A DNA stretch of 64,000 nucleotides. It comes from Gammaproteobacteria bacterium (lineage in GTDB: Bacteria; Pseudomonadota; Gammaproteobacteria; JABHGC01). Shown here piece after piece: positions 38,871-47,332 of this stretch. The translations under genes were made by a program, and so were the position numbers. The first letter of the stretch is position 1. Each line of letters starts with the position of its first letter. The DNA lies in the NCBI GenBank assembly GCA_027077805.1, contig JALWTS010000044.1, forward strand, positions 62,001-126,000, in the 5' to 3' direction. The notes beneath the pieces were generated by a model. It was not told the origin of the DNA, ran no database searches, and worked only from the letters and a program-made list of their open reading frames with translations.

Positions 38871-39166
38871 CTTTAAACTCCACTCTGAAATACATTATTG
38901 CTTAATAGAAAATCACTATCTAGCAATATAAGATAGAAGGTTATCCTTAGCAGATAAAGTGTGATTTCTAACACTTGCTATTTGTTACAAACTTTGACAA
39001 TAGCAACGATGATTTTTACTATTTCTCACGGAAAGACGCTCATCAACATCAAGTTTAATGACAACAAAAAATAGATAAAAAATGATTTAGTTCCATAAAC
39101 ATTCTTCACCTTCTTTTGATCCTTGCTATAATTTGACTTGTTATTGTTTAAATTTATAAGCAACTT
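38871..39166. other. Divergent intergenic region with two candidate promoters
   Basis: This 296-bp interval separates the anchored-protein gene from the receiver-kinase gene. TTGACA-N17-TACTAT at 38994-39022 is a near-consensus sigma-70 promoter facing right. TTCACC-N16-TATAAT at 39105-39132 is a second one closer to the kinase start. The space between them could be a leader or small RNA; no ORF is seen. Confidence 0.5.
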
Positions 39167-40390
39167 ATGCGTATTTTAATTGCAGAAGATGAAGCTGTCG
39201 CTCGCAAGCAACTCCACAGCGCACTGTTGGCAATGGGTCATGAAGTTTTTATTGCATTTGATGGCAAAAAAGCACTTCAGGTCTATCACCAAGAACAACC
39301 TGATGCCATTATAGCGGATTGGATTATGCCCGAAATGGATGGCATAGAGCTATGTCGCAAAATTCGTGAATTACAGTCCGAACAATACCCTTTTGTCATT
39401 ATTGTTACATGCAATGACATAAAAAAAAGTCGCAAAGTTGGATATGATGCAGGGGCAGATGATTTTTTAGCAAAACCCATTGACAAACTAGAACTGCAAG
39501 TGCGTTTACGCGCTTGTGAACGTATTATGGTATTACAACAAGAAGAAAAAAAATTACACCATAAATTGTTTAAAGCCTTAGATGAAAGCCAACTCACGAA
39601 TCACCACCTAAAAAATGCTATGGTAGAGCTTTGGAATACTCAAGAACAACTACAAAATGCACTACAAGAAGTCAAACAAGCGACCCAAGCAAAAAGTATA
39701 TTTTTGGCAAATATGAGCCATGAATTGCGTACCCCGTTAAATGCCATTATTGGATTTAGCGAAATGCTAACAGAAGATGCTCAAGAACTTGAGCTTTATG
39801 ACATGTCACAAGATTTAACTAAAATCCATCAAGCGGGGAAACAATTACTGCAAATGATTAATGATATTTTAGATATTTCTCGACTTGATGCCGATAAAAT
39901 GACCTTAAAGATTGAACAATTTTCAATTTTTGCCTTAATCCAAGATATTATTGCCAGCATACAACCTATGGTACAACAACATAATAATACTTTAGAGGTT
40001 AACTGTGCAGATGCCTTAGCAAGTATGAATGCGGATAGTCATAGAGTCCGACAAATCCTGTCTAACCTAATGAGCAATGCCTGCAAATTTACTGAAAAAG
40101 GCGTCATTAGGTTGACGGCTATCCGCAAAACCTTTAATGGCAAAGACTGGATTTATTTTCAAGTATCCGATACGGGCATTGGTATGACCATGGAACAAAC
40201 CGAACAAATTTTTAATGCCTTTGCTCAAGTGGATAGTTCAACCACCCGAAAATATGGTGGTACAGGTTTAGGTTTAACCATCACGAAACGTTTATGTGAA
40301 ATAATGAATGGTGATATTTGTGTGCAAAGTACTTTGGGTGAAGGTTCAACTTTTACCGTTGCCTTGCCTGCCGATATTGATATAGAATAG
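39167..40390 (+). CDS. Receiver-histidine kinase hybrid, cytoplasmic
   Basis: The 407-residue protein has an N-terminal receiver domain (residues 1-120; 'ILIAEDEAVARKQL', phospho-acceptor Asp in 'IIADWIMPEMDG', 'AKPID' Lys). A coiled linker (122-175) follows. The transmitter has H box 'MSHELRTPLNAIIGFSEML' near residue 184, N box 'NLMSNACKFTEKG', and G boxes 'VSDTGIGMT' and 'YGGTGLGLTITKRL'. No membrane helix is present, so it should receive its phosphate or signal from another protein. Receiver-first kinases often relay between systems. No partner gene is adjacent. Two promoter candidates lie upstream. Confidence 0.92.
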   Translation: MRILIAEDEAVARKQLHSALLAMGHEVFIAFDGKKALQVYHQEQPDAIIADWIMPEMDGIELCRKIRELQSEQYPFVIIVTCNDIKKSRKVGYDAGADDFLAKPIDKLELQVRLRACERIMVLQQEEKKLHHKLFKALDESQLTNHHLKNAMVELWNTQEQLQNALQEVKQATQAKSIFLANMSHELRTPLNAIIGFSEMLTEDAQELELYDMSQDLTKIHQAGKQLLQMINDILDISRLDADKMTLKIEQFSIFALIQDIIASIQPMVQQHNNTLEVNCADALASMNADSHRVRQILSNLMSNACKFTEKGVIRLTAIRKTFNGKDWIYFQVSDTGIGMTMEQTEQIFNAFAQVDSSTTRKYGGTGLGLTITKRLCEIMNGDICVQSTLGEGSTFTVALPADIDIE

Positions 40391-40451
40391 AATTGAATAC
40401 TAAAAATATGCTTCCCCCCCTTCACTTCAATCCTAACATAAGGAGATTATT

Positions 40452-40919
40452 ATGACGACATATTATCTAAAAGTTGGCTTTATCAGTTTGATGTTGCTAT
40501 TTAATACCACAATGGTAATGGCAGATAACCCTCAAACAGTTGAAGCAGCAGAAACCAATACTAATGCGAATAACGAATCTAGTTGGGAGAAAGCCAAACA
40601 AGAAAGTGTTGAAGCATTAAAAGCAGTTGGAGAGGCGAGTAAAAAAACCTCTAAAGAAGTCTGGGATAAAACCAAAGAAAAAACTAGTGAAGTCTGGGAT
40701 AAAACCAAAGAAAAAACGGGTGAGGCTTGGGGCAAAACCAAAGAAAAAACTAGTGAAATTTGGGATAAAACTAAGGAAAAAAGTGGCAGTGCTTGGGAAA
40801 AAGCCAAAGAAATGGCAAAGAAAGCCAAAGAAAAAGCGAAAAAATTACTAGACAAAGAACCAGAAAAACAACCGGAAGCACCGGTTGAAACCAAGCAACC
40901 AAGTACTTCTGCAATTTAA
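40452..40919 (+). CDS. Secreted lysine-rich 11-mer-repeat protein (LEA group 3-like)
   Basis: 'AAGGAGATTATTATG' sets the start. The 155-residue product has a signal peptide (cleavage after 'TTMVMA', residue 24), a Thr/Asn/Glu-rich segment, and then a long helix (about 38-135) of 11-residue repeats with consensus (V/A/I)-W-D-K-T-K-E-K-T-S-E. Eleven-residue, Lys/Glu-rich repeats are the mark of group 3 LEA and related amphipathic-helix proteins, linked to desiccation protection or membrane binding. Trp at position 2 of each repeat is unusual. The tail is Pro/Glu/Thr-rich. Function is inferred from the pattern only. Confidence 0.75.
   Translation: MTTYYLKVGFISLMLLFNTTMVMADNPQTVEAAETNTNANNESSWEKAKQESVEALKAVGEASKKTSKEVWDKTKEKTSEVWDKTKEKTGEAWGKTKEKTSEIWDKTKEKSGSAWEKAKEMAKKAKEKAKKLLDKEPEKQPEAPVETKQPSTSAI
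40659..40823 (+). repeat. Five tandem 33-bp units encoding the 11-mer repeats
   Basis: Units start at 40659, 40692, 40725, 40758 and 40791. The first two are nearly identical at the DNA level; the third and fourth differ at a few positions and the fifth encodes the diverged AWEKAKEMAKK. The high DNA identity points to recent unit duplication, so copy number may vary between strains. Confidence 0.8.
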
Positions 40920-40926
40920 TATCACG

Positions 40927-40960
40927 AGAATAGGACAGCATTACTTGACTGTCCTATTCT
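40927..40960. terminator. Convergent terminator overlapping the HD-protein stop codon
   Basis: A 12-bp perfect stem AGAATAGGACAG/CTGTCCTATTCT with a 10-base loop lies between the LEA-like gene and the HD gene. Its right arm includes the TAG stop (40954-40956) of the minus-strand gene. There is no long T run, so it may act as a roadblock or RNA 3'-end element for both genes. Confidence 0.6.
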
Positions 40961-41580
40961 GGTTCACTTAAACGTGCAATGGCAGTTTTTAAATTAATCC
41001 TCGCTTGCTCTTCATACAGCATTTGAAAATGGCGGGTGTAATAAACACTTTTATGATTTAACAAGCCTTGCAAAAACCGCATACGGTTATTTTGATAAAT
41101 CCAATCAGGCACCCATTCAAATTCTTCTCTGATCGCATTTTCGTAACGCTCAAATACCGCTTTAGAGCGTCCTAAAATTGATAAATCAATATCTACCAGT
41201 ATTTTTTCAATTCTAGTGCTAGGTTTTGAAGGATGCTTAGTCATTAAAATCAAATGTATGACTTGTTCAATAATATATTCTGATACGTTTGCTTCCCGCA
41301 ACACTCGTGCCGCCCATTTCGCAGAATTTTCTTCATTGCGAGGAGACGTTGGTTTAAAAACGACATCATGGAACCATAATACTAGTGCTAATAAATCTTT
41401 TCTACGTTGCTCTTCATCAATTTCAGATAATTGCTGTAAACAATCCCGAATATGGGTTAAATTATGATAACGTCTATGAGGCTCCATATAAGCCGCAATT
41501 AATTTTTGATAAGTAATTTCTGGATCACCATGGGCAGCAATCTGTTGCCACAAATGAGTCCAATTTGATAAATCGATCAT
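40954..41580 (-). CDS. HD-domain metal-dependent phosphohydrolase-like protein
   Basis: The 208-residue cytoplasmic protein matches the predicted HD-superfamily group COG4339 as I recall it: 'RRYHNLTHI' near residue 36 and 'LALVLWFHDVVF' near 66 (the HD pair). 'EENSAKWAARVL' and 'ILVDIDLSILG' near 126 with the distal Asp follow, and then 'YENAIREEFEW'. HD proteins use bound metal to hydrolyse phosphoesters; the substrate here is unknown. It stands alone, converging on the LEA-like gene across a shared hairpin and separated from the iron permease gene by 107 bp of AT-rich DNA with nothing recognisable. Confidence 0.82.
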   Translation of the reverse strand: MIDLSNWTHLWQQIAAHGDPEITYQKLIAAYMEPHRRYHNLTHIRDCLQQLSEIDEEQRRKDLLALVLWFHDVVFKPTSPRNEENSAKWAARVLREANVSEYIIEQVIHLILMTKHPSKPSTRIEKILVDIDLSILGRSKAVFERYENAIREEFEWVPDWIYQNNRMRFLQGLLNHKSVYYTRHFQMLYEEQARINLKTAIARLSEPE

Positions 41581-41687
41581 AAAATTTGAACAACATAGAA
41601 AACTAAAACATAACTCAGATTATATAACACAAATATATATAAGTAAATTATAATATATTATTAAAAATATTAAGTAACAGTAATAAT

Positions 41688-43328
41688 CTATTCTATTCGT
41701 TGTCTGGAATTTGCAATATTTTTACTTAAAATAAACACAGGAATAATACCTGCTATGACAATCGCCAAGGCGGCACTCGCACTCTCCATTAAACGTTCAT
41801 CAGATGCTAATTCATAAGCCCTAACGGCTAAGGTATTAAAGTTAAAAGGTCGTAAAATCAATGTTGCGGGTAATTCTTTCATCACATCGACAAAAACTAA
41901 TAACACAGCAGTTAATAATCCCCCTTGAATCATAGGTAAATGGATTTTGTACAAAACCTCCCAAGGTCGATGACCTAAAATTCTAGCACTATCATCTAAA
42001 ACGGGTTTGACTTTACCTAAAGAAGCCTCAACTGTTTGTAGGGCAATGGCCAAAAATCTTACTAAATAAGCAAACAATAACGCCACTAAACTACCACTAA
42101 GCAATAAACCGACTGAAATATTAAAATATTGTTGTAAGCAAGCATTGAGCCAATGATCTAAACTAGATAAAGGAATCATCACCCCAACAGCAATAATAGT
42201 ACCAGGAATGGCATAGCCCATACTTGCCATTCTTAAACCAATACCAATGACTTTATTCGGTTGTAAACGATAACCATATGCCATAATGACAGCAAATAAT
42301 AAAGCAATGACACCTGCCATACTCGCCAATAAAATACTGTGATAAATCAAAGCAAAAAATTCACTGTTTAACATATAACGGGTTTGCCAAGTCCAAACCA
42401 TTAGTTGCACTGCGGGTAATACAAACCCTAAAACCAACACCAAAGCCAGTCCTATTAATACTACAAATTTTCGCCAGCCTACAAGTACATAACTAGGCAA
42501 GGGATGCAAACGACTGGAACTTTGGTGATAACGTGCTTGCTTTCTTGACCAGCGTTCTAACAGCATTAAGGTAAAAACAAAGCTTAACAATAATGATGAC
42601 AACTGAGCAGCAGCAATTGGATTCCCCCAACCAAACCAAGTACGAAAAATCCCAGTGGTAAAAGTGCTAATACCAAAATATTGCACTGTCCCATAATCGG
42701 CTAAAGTCTCCATTAAGGCCAAACTTAAACCTGTGATAATAGCAGGTCTAGCACTGGGTAATGACACTCGCCAAAAACTTCCCCAAGCAGTGCAACCGAG
42801 ACTACGACTCACTTCTAAACTAAAAACTGATTGTTCCAAAAATGCCGCACGTGTTAGCAGGTAAACGTAGGGATACAAGACCAAAGATAACATTACAATC
42901 GCACCACTTAGGGAACGAATTTCGGGAAACCAATACTCTCCATACGACCAAGCAAACCACTGTCGTAACGTAGTTTGTACTGGTCCTGCAAAATCCAGCA
43001 TCCCCGTGTAGCTATACGCAATAATATAAGCAGGAAACGCCAATGGTAACAATAATGCCCATTCCAATATTTTACGGCCAGGAAATATACAAAAGGTTAC
43101 CAACCATGCTGTCGCAACCCCAATAAATAAAGTACCAATGGCAACGCCTAACATTAACCATAAGGAATTAAGCACATAATCTTGTAACACCGTATCAAAT
43201 AAATGTTGCCATACCTCACCGAATGGCTGAAATAAGCTGTTGACAATCGCTAAAGTTGGCAGAATAAAAATACCTGCCAACAATAACACGAAAAATTGCC
43301 ACGGGTTCCAAGTTATTTTTGTTCGCAT
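41688..43328 (-). CDS. fbpB: Ferric iron ABC transporter permease (FbpB/SfuB type)
   Basis: The 546-residue inner-membrane protein has two fused permease domains and about twelve hydrophobic segments, as in FbpB/SfuB/HitB. Each half has an EAA-type cytoplasmic loop; the first reads 'EVSRSLGCTAWGSFWRVSLP' near residue 175 and the second 'DSARILGHRPWEVLYKIHLP' near 450. Phrases such as 'YLLTRAAFLEQS' and 'DVMKELPATLILRPFNFNTL' are typical of ferric permeases. It follows the binding-protein gene by 7 bp. The ATPase subunit (FbpC) usually follows but is absent; the next gene is the HD protein on the same strand after 107 bp. Confidence 0.93.
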   Translation of the reverse strand: MRTKITWNPWQFFVLLLAGIFILPTLAIVNSLFQPFGEVWQHLFDTVLQDYVLNSLWLMLGVAIGTLFIGVATAWLVTFCIFPGRKILEWALLLPLAFPAYIIAYSYTGMLDFAGPVQTTLRQWFAWSYGEYWFPEIRSLSGAIVMLSLVLYPYVYLLTRAAFLEQSVFSLEVSRSLGCTAWGSFWRVSLPSARPAIITGLSLALMETLADYGTVQYFGISTFTTGIFRTWFGWGNPIAAAQLSSLLLSFVFTLMLLERWSRKQARYHQSSSRLHPLPSYVLVGWRKFVVLIGLALVLVLGFVLPAVQLMVWTWQTRYMLNSEFFALIYHSILLASMAGVIALLFAVIMAYGYRLQPNKVIGIGLRMASMGYAIPGTIIAVGVMIPLSSLDHWLNACLQQYFNISVGLLLSGSLVALLFAYLVRFLAIALQTVEASLGKVKPVLDDSARILGHRPWEVLYKIHLPMIQGGLLTAVLLVFVDVMKELPATLILRPFNFNTLAVRAYELASDERLMESASAALAIVIAGIIPVFILSKNIANSRQRIE

Positions 43329-43335
43329 TGACAGT

Positions 43336-44343
43336 CTAGCGCCAACCTGCTTGGTCCATAATTTTCACCGCATCTTTATTATATTCACCCAATTTTTCTA
43401 AAGCGAGATTATCTGCTTTAAAATCGCCCCATTGCTTTAAAATACCCTTAATCTCAATTCCAGCACGAATAGGATATTCATAGTTTTTATCGGCGTACCA
43501 TTGTTGAGAACTATCGGTTAATAAAAATTCAATTAGGGCTTTGGCATTATCAATATTTTTTGCTGATGTTGTTACCCCAGCACCACTAATATTCACATGA
43601 GCACCACGATCTTGTTGATTTAACCAAAGCAAACGGACTTTTTCAGCAACTTCTCTATCTTTGCCTTGCTCACTTCCTAACATCTGACCAAAATAATAAC
43701 TATTCACGACCGCAAGATCACATTCCCCTGCCACAACTGCCCGAATTTGATCTCTATCACCACCTTTAGGGGGTCTTGCCATATTTTTGACTAAGCCTTG
43801 CACCCATTTTTTGGCCTGCTCTTTCCCCTTAATTGCAATTTGACTGGCAACGAAAGACTGATTATAAATATTATTAGACGAGCGAATACAAATCTTTTTA
43901 TGCCATTTTTTATCCGCTAAATCTTCATAACGACTGATCGCATGACTTTCGACCCGATCTTTTGCGACGACGACTGTTCTAACTCTAAGTGATAAGCCTA
44001 GCCAATACCCTTTTGAGTCCCGATAACTCGCATCAATCAAGCTATCAATATTAGGGAGGGTAATAGGCTGTAATAAACCTAATTGCTGTGCACGATACAA
44101 ACGCCCAACATCTGTAGTAATCAAAATATCTGCGGGACTATACTGCCCTTCCCTTTTTAAACGTTGTAATAAGGCATCAGCTTTGCCTGTAATTAAATTA
44201 ACCTTAATGCCAGTTTGCTGTGAAAACTGATCCAATAAAGGTTTAATTAATGCTTCTTTACGAGCGGAATACACATTTACCTCATTAGCCAATACGTTTA
44301 AACTGAAACACAAAGCAACTATATATAATAATACTCGAATCAT
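43336..44343 (-). CDS. fbpA: Periplasmic Fe(III)-binding protein of an ABC transporter
   Basis: The 335-residue precursor has a signal peptide ('MIRVLLYIVALCFSLNVLA', residues 1-19) and then 'NEVNVYSARKEALIKPLLDQF', the usual N-terminus of mature ferric-binding proteins. 'LITTDVGRLYRAQQ' and 'GVTTSAKNIDNAKALIEFLL' are family sequences. The tyrosine pair that ligates iron is seen in 'LAVVNSYYFGQML' near residue 212. It delivers Fe3+ to the adjacent permease. Its start faces bfd across 258 bp that contain two Fur-box-like sites, so iron-starvation induction is likely. Confidence 0.94.
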   Translation of the reverse strand: MIRVLLYIVALCFSLNVLANEVNVYSARKEALIKPLLDQFSQQTGIKVNLITGKADALLQRLKREGQYSPADILITTDVGRLYRAQQLGLLQPITLPNIDSLIDASYRDSKGYWLGLSLRVRTVVVAKDRVESHAISRYEDLADKKWHKKICIRSSNNIYNQSFVASQIAIKGKEQAKKWVQGLVKNMARPPKGGDRDQIRAVVAGECDLAVVNSYYFGQMLGSEQGKDREVAEKVRLLWLNQQDRGAHVNISGAGVTTSAKNIDNAKALIEFLLTDSSQQWYADKNYEYPIRAGIEIKGILKQWGDFKADNLALEKLGEYNKDAVKIMDQAGWR

Positions 44344-44405
44344 TGTAGAATATTCCTAATCTAAAAAATCATGGATTATACGGAACAATAATTAAAAAAA
44401 CAAAT

Positions 44406-44424
44406 GATAACAATTATTATTTGC
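44406..44424. promoter_or_regulatory. Fur-box-like site upstream of fbpA
   Basis: GATAACAATTATTATTTGC agrees with the 19-bp Fur consensus at 13 of 19 positions by eye. It lies 63 bp upstream of the fbpA start codon, where Fur would repress iron uptake when iron is plentiful. Confidence 0.5.
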
Positions 44425-44534
44425 AATTAAAATTTGTTTGTTTTATACTTATCCCCATGCTGTTTAAGCATTCTCCTATTTGTCAGTTCTGGTTTCATTG
44501 TCTATGCTATAGACAATGAAATCATTTTAAAAGT

Positions 44535-44553
44535 AATATTGACAATCATTCTC
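44535..44553. promoter_or_regulatory. Fur-box-like site upstream of bfd
   Basis: AATATTGACAATCATTCTC agrees with the Fur consensus at 15 of 19 positions, including the central GA-AATCATT. It lies 49 bp upstream of the bfd start codon and supports iron control of bfd, as reported in other proteobacteria. Confidence 0.6.
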
Positions 44554-44601
44554 ATTTATATTATATTAAAGTTAAATATTGTTTATTGTAGGAATAGTGC
44601 C

Positions 44602-44814
44602 ATGTATGTATGTATCTGCCATGCGGTAACTGACCGTGCAATTCGTCAAGCAGTGCGTGAAGGTGCAAGTTGTATTGAAGACCTTAGTGAAGAATTAAAC
44701 GTTGCGACTCGTTGCGGTAAATGTCGTCAATTAGCCCAAAGCTGTCTAAGTGAAGCACAACCATGTCATACTAATAATCACTGTGAACAATATCAACCTG
44801 CGATTGCGGTTTAA
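44602..44814 (+). CDS. bfd: Bacterioferritin-associated ferredoxin
   Basis: Bfd is a small [2Fe-2S] protein that reduces bacterioferritin so that stored iron can be released. ATG 44602, preceded by AGGA at 8-base spacing, gives 70 residues starting 'MYVCICHAVTDRAIRQAV'. A longer upstream reading is a hydrophobic artefact. Cluster ligands are the CxC near the start and the CxxC in 'ATRCGKCRQLA', the standard Bfd spacing. Three further cysteines and two His lie in the tail ('CLSEAQPCHTNNHC'), which is longer and more Cys-rich than E. coli Bfd. It is divergent from fbpA; no bacterioferritin gene is in the window. Confidence 0.93.
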   Translation: MYVCICHAVTDRAIRQAVREGASCIEDLSEELNVATRCGKCRQLAQSCLSEAQPCHTNNHCEQYQPAIAV

Positions 44815-44946
44815 TTTTCAAAAATCTCTCAAACTTGTATCGTTTTAATGCAAGATCACTTGAGACTTGTTATTTGCGAAACAAATCAATTCTAAAATAT
44901 TACTAAAAATTATAACGTTACTAAGAAATTTAGGCGGGAAATCATG

Positions 44947-45019
44947 AGCTGGCGATGGGACTTGAACCCGCAACCGGCTGATTACAAATCAGCTGCTCTA
45001 CCAATTGAGCTACGCCAGC
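44947..45019 (-). tRNA. tRNA-Thr, anticodon UGU
   Basis: The minus strand folds into a full cloverleaf: acceptor GCTGGCG/CGCCAGC (7 bp), D arm with AGCTCAATTGGTAGAGC, anticodon stem GCTGA/TCAGC with loop TTTGTAA (anticodon TGT), and T arm GCGGG-TTCAAGT-CCCAT. The discriminator base is T and CCA is not encoded. It stands alone, 28 bp downstream of the SPOR-protein gene, in the same direction. Confidence 0.95.
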
Positions 45020-45047
45020 CTTTAAGCGTGGCAGTATTGTAAAGAAC

Positions 45048-45761
45048 TTAAGAATTGTTTGCAAGTGTTTGACAAGATTTTTGCTCTAATTGTAAATGCT
45101 TATGTTCTGAAGCTAATACCTTCCAAATCTCATCGGGTAATCCAAACTCATTTTCAGCTTGATATAATAACCACTTTGCCTTGCTAACATTATGATGATA
45201 ACCCACAATCTTAGTATTGACTCCCTGTTGTTTTAACATTTGTTGTTGTTGTTGTGCCACGCCTAAATCCGCATAAAAACCAAACAAAACGGAACCTTGA
45301 AACTCCCCTTTTAATACTAAACTAGTTTCTGCTAAATGTTGCCATTGTTCAAATAGTTGTCGAGATTCGCCACCCCAACCTTGTACAGGTGAAACCACTA
45401 AATATTTTACCGTAATGGCCTGCACATCCGCAGTAATTCCTAAACTTTTTAAAGTGCTTACCACTGTTGCAGTAGCATTATCCATCAATGGTCCAAGACG
45501 ATAGCAAATTAACGGTTTTTCAGTGGCTATTTCAACTGACTGTAGTTCCTCTTGTCGTTGTTCCTCTGATGTGGTGCTTTCAAACTTTTCAGTGCTTGGC
45601 AAGGTATTAACATAACCTAACTCACTTAATAATTTTAATTCTGTTTTCGCTGATAATACAGGCGGTGGTGGTTTTACGGCTTGTTTAGGTTGATAAATTA
45701 AATTGCCCCAAGCAAATACCAATAAATTCATAAATAAACAGAAAAAAAATAACCATTTCAT
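45048..45761 (-). CDS. SPOR-like membrane-anchored protein downstream of coaX
   Basis: The 237-residue protein has an N-terminal membrane anchor (residues 2-18, 'KWLFFFCLFMNLLVFAW'), a Pro-rich spacer, and a C-terminal half with the beta-alpha-beta repeats expected of a SPOR-type fold: 'ICYRLGPLMDNATATVVSTL' and 'GSVLFGFYADLGVAQQQQQM'. SPOR domains bind denuded peptidoglycan at division sites. A SPOR-type gene after birA-coaX is common in Pseudomonas relatives, which supports the call; the domain match here is distant. It begins 17 bp after coaX. Confidence 0.65.
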   Translation of the reverse strand: MKWLFFFCLFMNLLVFAWGNLIYQPKQAVKPPPPVLSAKTELKLLSELGYVNTLPSTEKFESTTSEEQRQEELQSVEIATEKPLICYRLGPLMDNATATVVSTLKSLGITADVQAITVKYLVVSPVQGWGGESRQLFEQWQHLAETSLVLKGEFQGSVLFGFYADLGVAQQQQQMLKQQGVNTKIVGYHHNVSKAKWLLYQAENEFGLPDEIWKVLASEHKHLQLEQKSCQTLANNS

Positions 45762-45778
45762 TAAGAATGATCCTTTGA

Positions 45779-46492
45779 TTAAGATTGATATTGTGCTACT
45801 AACGCCAAGCCTTTTAGCACTAAAAGTTTATCATAATTAACAGGAATTGCCAGATGTGCTTGTAACAACATGGCATCACCACCTGTTAAAATCAACGTTG
45901 GTGGTTGATCAAATTGTTGATATAACTGCCGAATCATAGCAATTACCGCAAATTGAATGCCATTTTCAATGGCAGCTTCGGTATTATTAGCAAACATTAA
46001 ATCCGTTGTCATCGCTTGCCAATTTAATTGTGCAGTATTTTCTAATAAACTCTGACGCATTAAGCCAATTCCTGGTAAAATCCAGCCCCCCAAATGCAAA
46101 CCATCGGCTTGTAAACCATCCACTGTAATTGCCGTACCACAGTCGATAATACAACTAAAACCTTGGTAGTAATAATGGCTAGCAACGAGTGCCAACCAAC
46201 GATCTACGCCGAGTAATTCAGGTTGTTGATAAGCATTGCTCACACCAAAGGCTTGGGATTGCGTAGTAATAATTTTAGGACGAACAGACCAATACTGTTG
46301 CAAATAAGCGATCACCTTGGATTTATTTTGTTGTGAGGTAACACTGGCTAAATAAATTTGTGCAATATGTAAATCAGGGGGTTGCCATGTTTCCAATTCT
46401 TGATACGCAACCTCACCTGAGGCTAACCATTGTTGCTTATCTAAAACGCCCCAATGTACTCGGCTATTGCCTAAATCTAAAAATAATTGCAT
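45779..46492 (-). CDS. coaX: Type III pantothenate kinase
   Basis: CoaX phosphorylates pantothenate in the first step of CoA synthesis, needing a monovalent cation. The 237-residue protein shows the ASKHA phosphate motif 'LFLDLGNSRVHWGVLD' at the N-terminus. 'LLGVDRWLALVASHY' near residue 97 with 'SCIIDCGTAITVDGL', then 'GGWILPGIGLMRQSLLENTA' and 'LILTGGDAMLL', complete the family pattern. It overlaps birA by one base, as is typical of the birA-coaX pair. Confidence 0.94.
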   Translation of the reverse strand: MQLFLDLGNSRVHWGVLDKQQWLASGEVAYQELETWQPPDLHIAQIYLASVTSQQNKSKVIAYLQQYWSVRPKIITTQSQAFGVSNAYQQPELLGVDRWLALVASHYYYQGFSCIIDCGTAITVDGLQADGLHLGGWILPGIGLMRQSLLENTAQLNWQAMTTDLMFANNTEAAIENGIQFAVIAMIRQLYQQFDQPPTLILTGGDAMLLQAHLAIPVNYDKLLVLKGLALVAQYQS

Positions 46493-47274
46493 TAACCAAG
46501 CAACCTTGTTTGTATGATGTCACCCGAATAAAAACTATGGACTCGATTATCATGCTTGCATCGCAATTGTAAGCCACCTTTACCATCTACCCCTAAGTTT
46601 ACCCCCTGCCATTGCTGTTCTTCCATGACTAAAACTAAGACTTGATTAAAATAAGCATCCCATTGTTGCCATTGTTTTTGATAAGGCAAAAATCCTTGAT
46701 AATTCGCTAATACGGGTAAAATAGCATTTAATAAATGCCCAATTAATAGATTACGTTCTATCTGAATTTCAGGATTAATTTGCTGTAAACTTATCGCTGC
46801 TTGTTCAATACGACTTAAGTCATGATCTGATAAAACGATATTAATGCCAAAACCAATAACCACATAATCCCCTTGTACTTCAATTAAAATACCCCCTAAT
46901 TTTTTACCCTGATAAATAATATCATTCGGCCATTTCAAACCCAAATCTTGCCAACCCAATTTAGTTAATGTCTGCACAATGATTAAGCCAATCACCAAAC
47001 TTAAGCCTTGCCAATGATTGGACGGTAATTGCCATAAAATCGACCCATAAATATTTTGTCCCAAAGGCGATAACCACCGCCGTCCCCTTCGTCCTCGCCC
47101 TGCGGTTTGCATTTGAGCAAAACAGATTTGTCCCTGAGTTTTAGGCTGATAATCAAGTAAATATTGATTGGTTGAATCAATGCTATCAAATAAATGCCAA
47201 TGACTAATTAGGGATTGTGTGCTTGGTAATAACAGGGATGCAATTTGAGTTTGTATTAAAGCGTGGTTTTGCAT
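46492..47274 (-). CDS. birA: Biotin--[acetyl-CoA carboxylase] ligase without HTH domain
   Basis: BirA activates biotin as biotinyl-AMP and attaches it to the carrier subunit of acetyl-CoA carboxylase. The 260-residue protein contains the catalytic core: 'DSTNQYLLD', 'QTAGRGRRGRRWLSP' (biotinyl-AMP loop), 'LGLKWPNDIIYQGKKLGGIL', and a C-terminal SH3-like part. E. coli BirA has an extra N-terminal DNA-binding domain of about 60 residues; here the protein starts about 25 residues before the core, so it should not repress biotin genes. It is divergent from miaB by 58 bp. Confidence 0.92.
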   Translation of the reverse strand: MQNHALIQTQIASLLLPSTQSLISHWHLFDSIDSTNQYLLDYQPKTQGQICFAQMQTAGRGRRGRRWLSPLGQNIYGSILWQLPSNHWQGLSLVIGLIIVQTLTKLGWQDLGLKWPNDIIYQGKKLGGILIEVQGDYVVIGFGINIVLSDHDLSRIEQAAISLQQINPEIQIERNLLIGHLLNAILPVLANYQGFLPYQKQWQQWDAYFNQVLVLVMEEQQWQGVNLGVDGKGGLQLRCKHDNRVHSFYSGDIIQTRLLG

Positions 47275-47332
47275 TGGATTCCAATAATCAAAATATTATA
47301 TAATTCTAAATTATCTAAGTTCTGAGCTTACT

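Noticed and set aside
40659..40823. Possible CRISPR array in the repeated 33-bp region
   Set aside because: The repeats are contiguous with no unique spacers and encode protein in frame; this is a coding tandem repeat.
40532..40894. 120-residue minus-strand ORF through the LEA-like gene
   Set aside because: It is the antisense shadow of the 33-bp repeats (Phe/Leu/Ser-rich periodic protein) and has no ribosome site; the plus-strand gene has signal peptide and strong ribosome site.
44434..44601. Hydrophobic 56-residue N-terminal extension of bfd
   Set aside because: It reads through the promoter and Fur-box region, begins without a ribosome site, and the Bfd family starts exactly at the internal ATG 44602.
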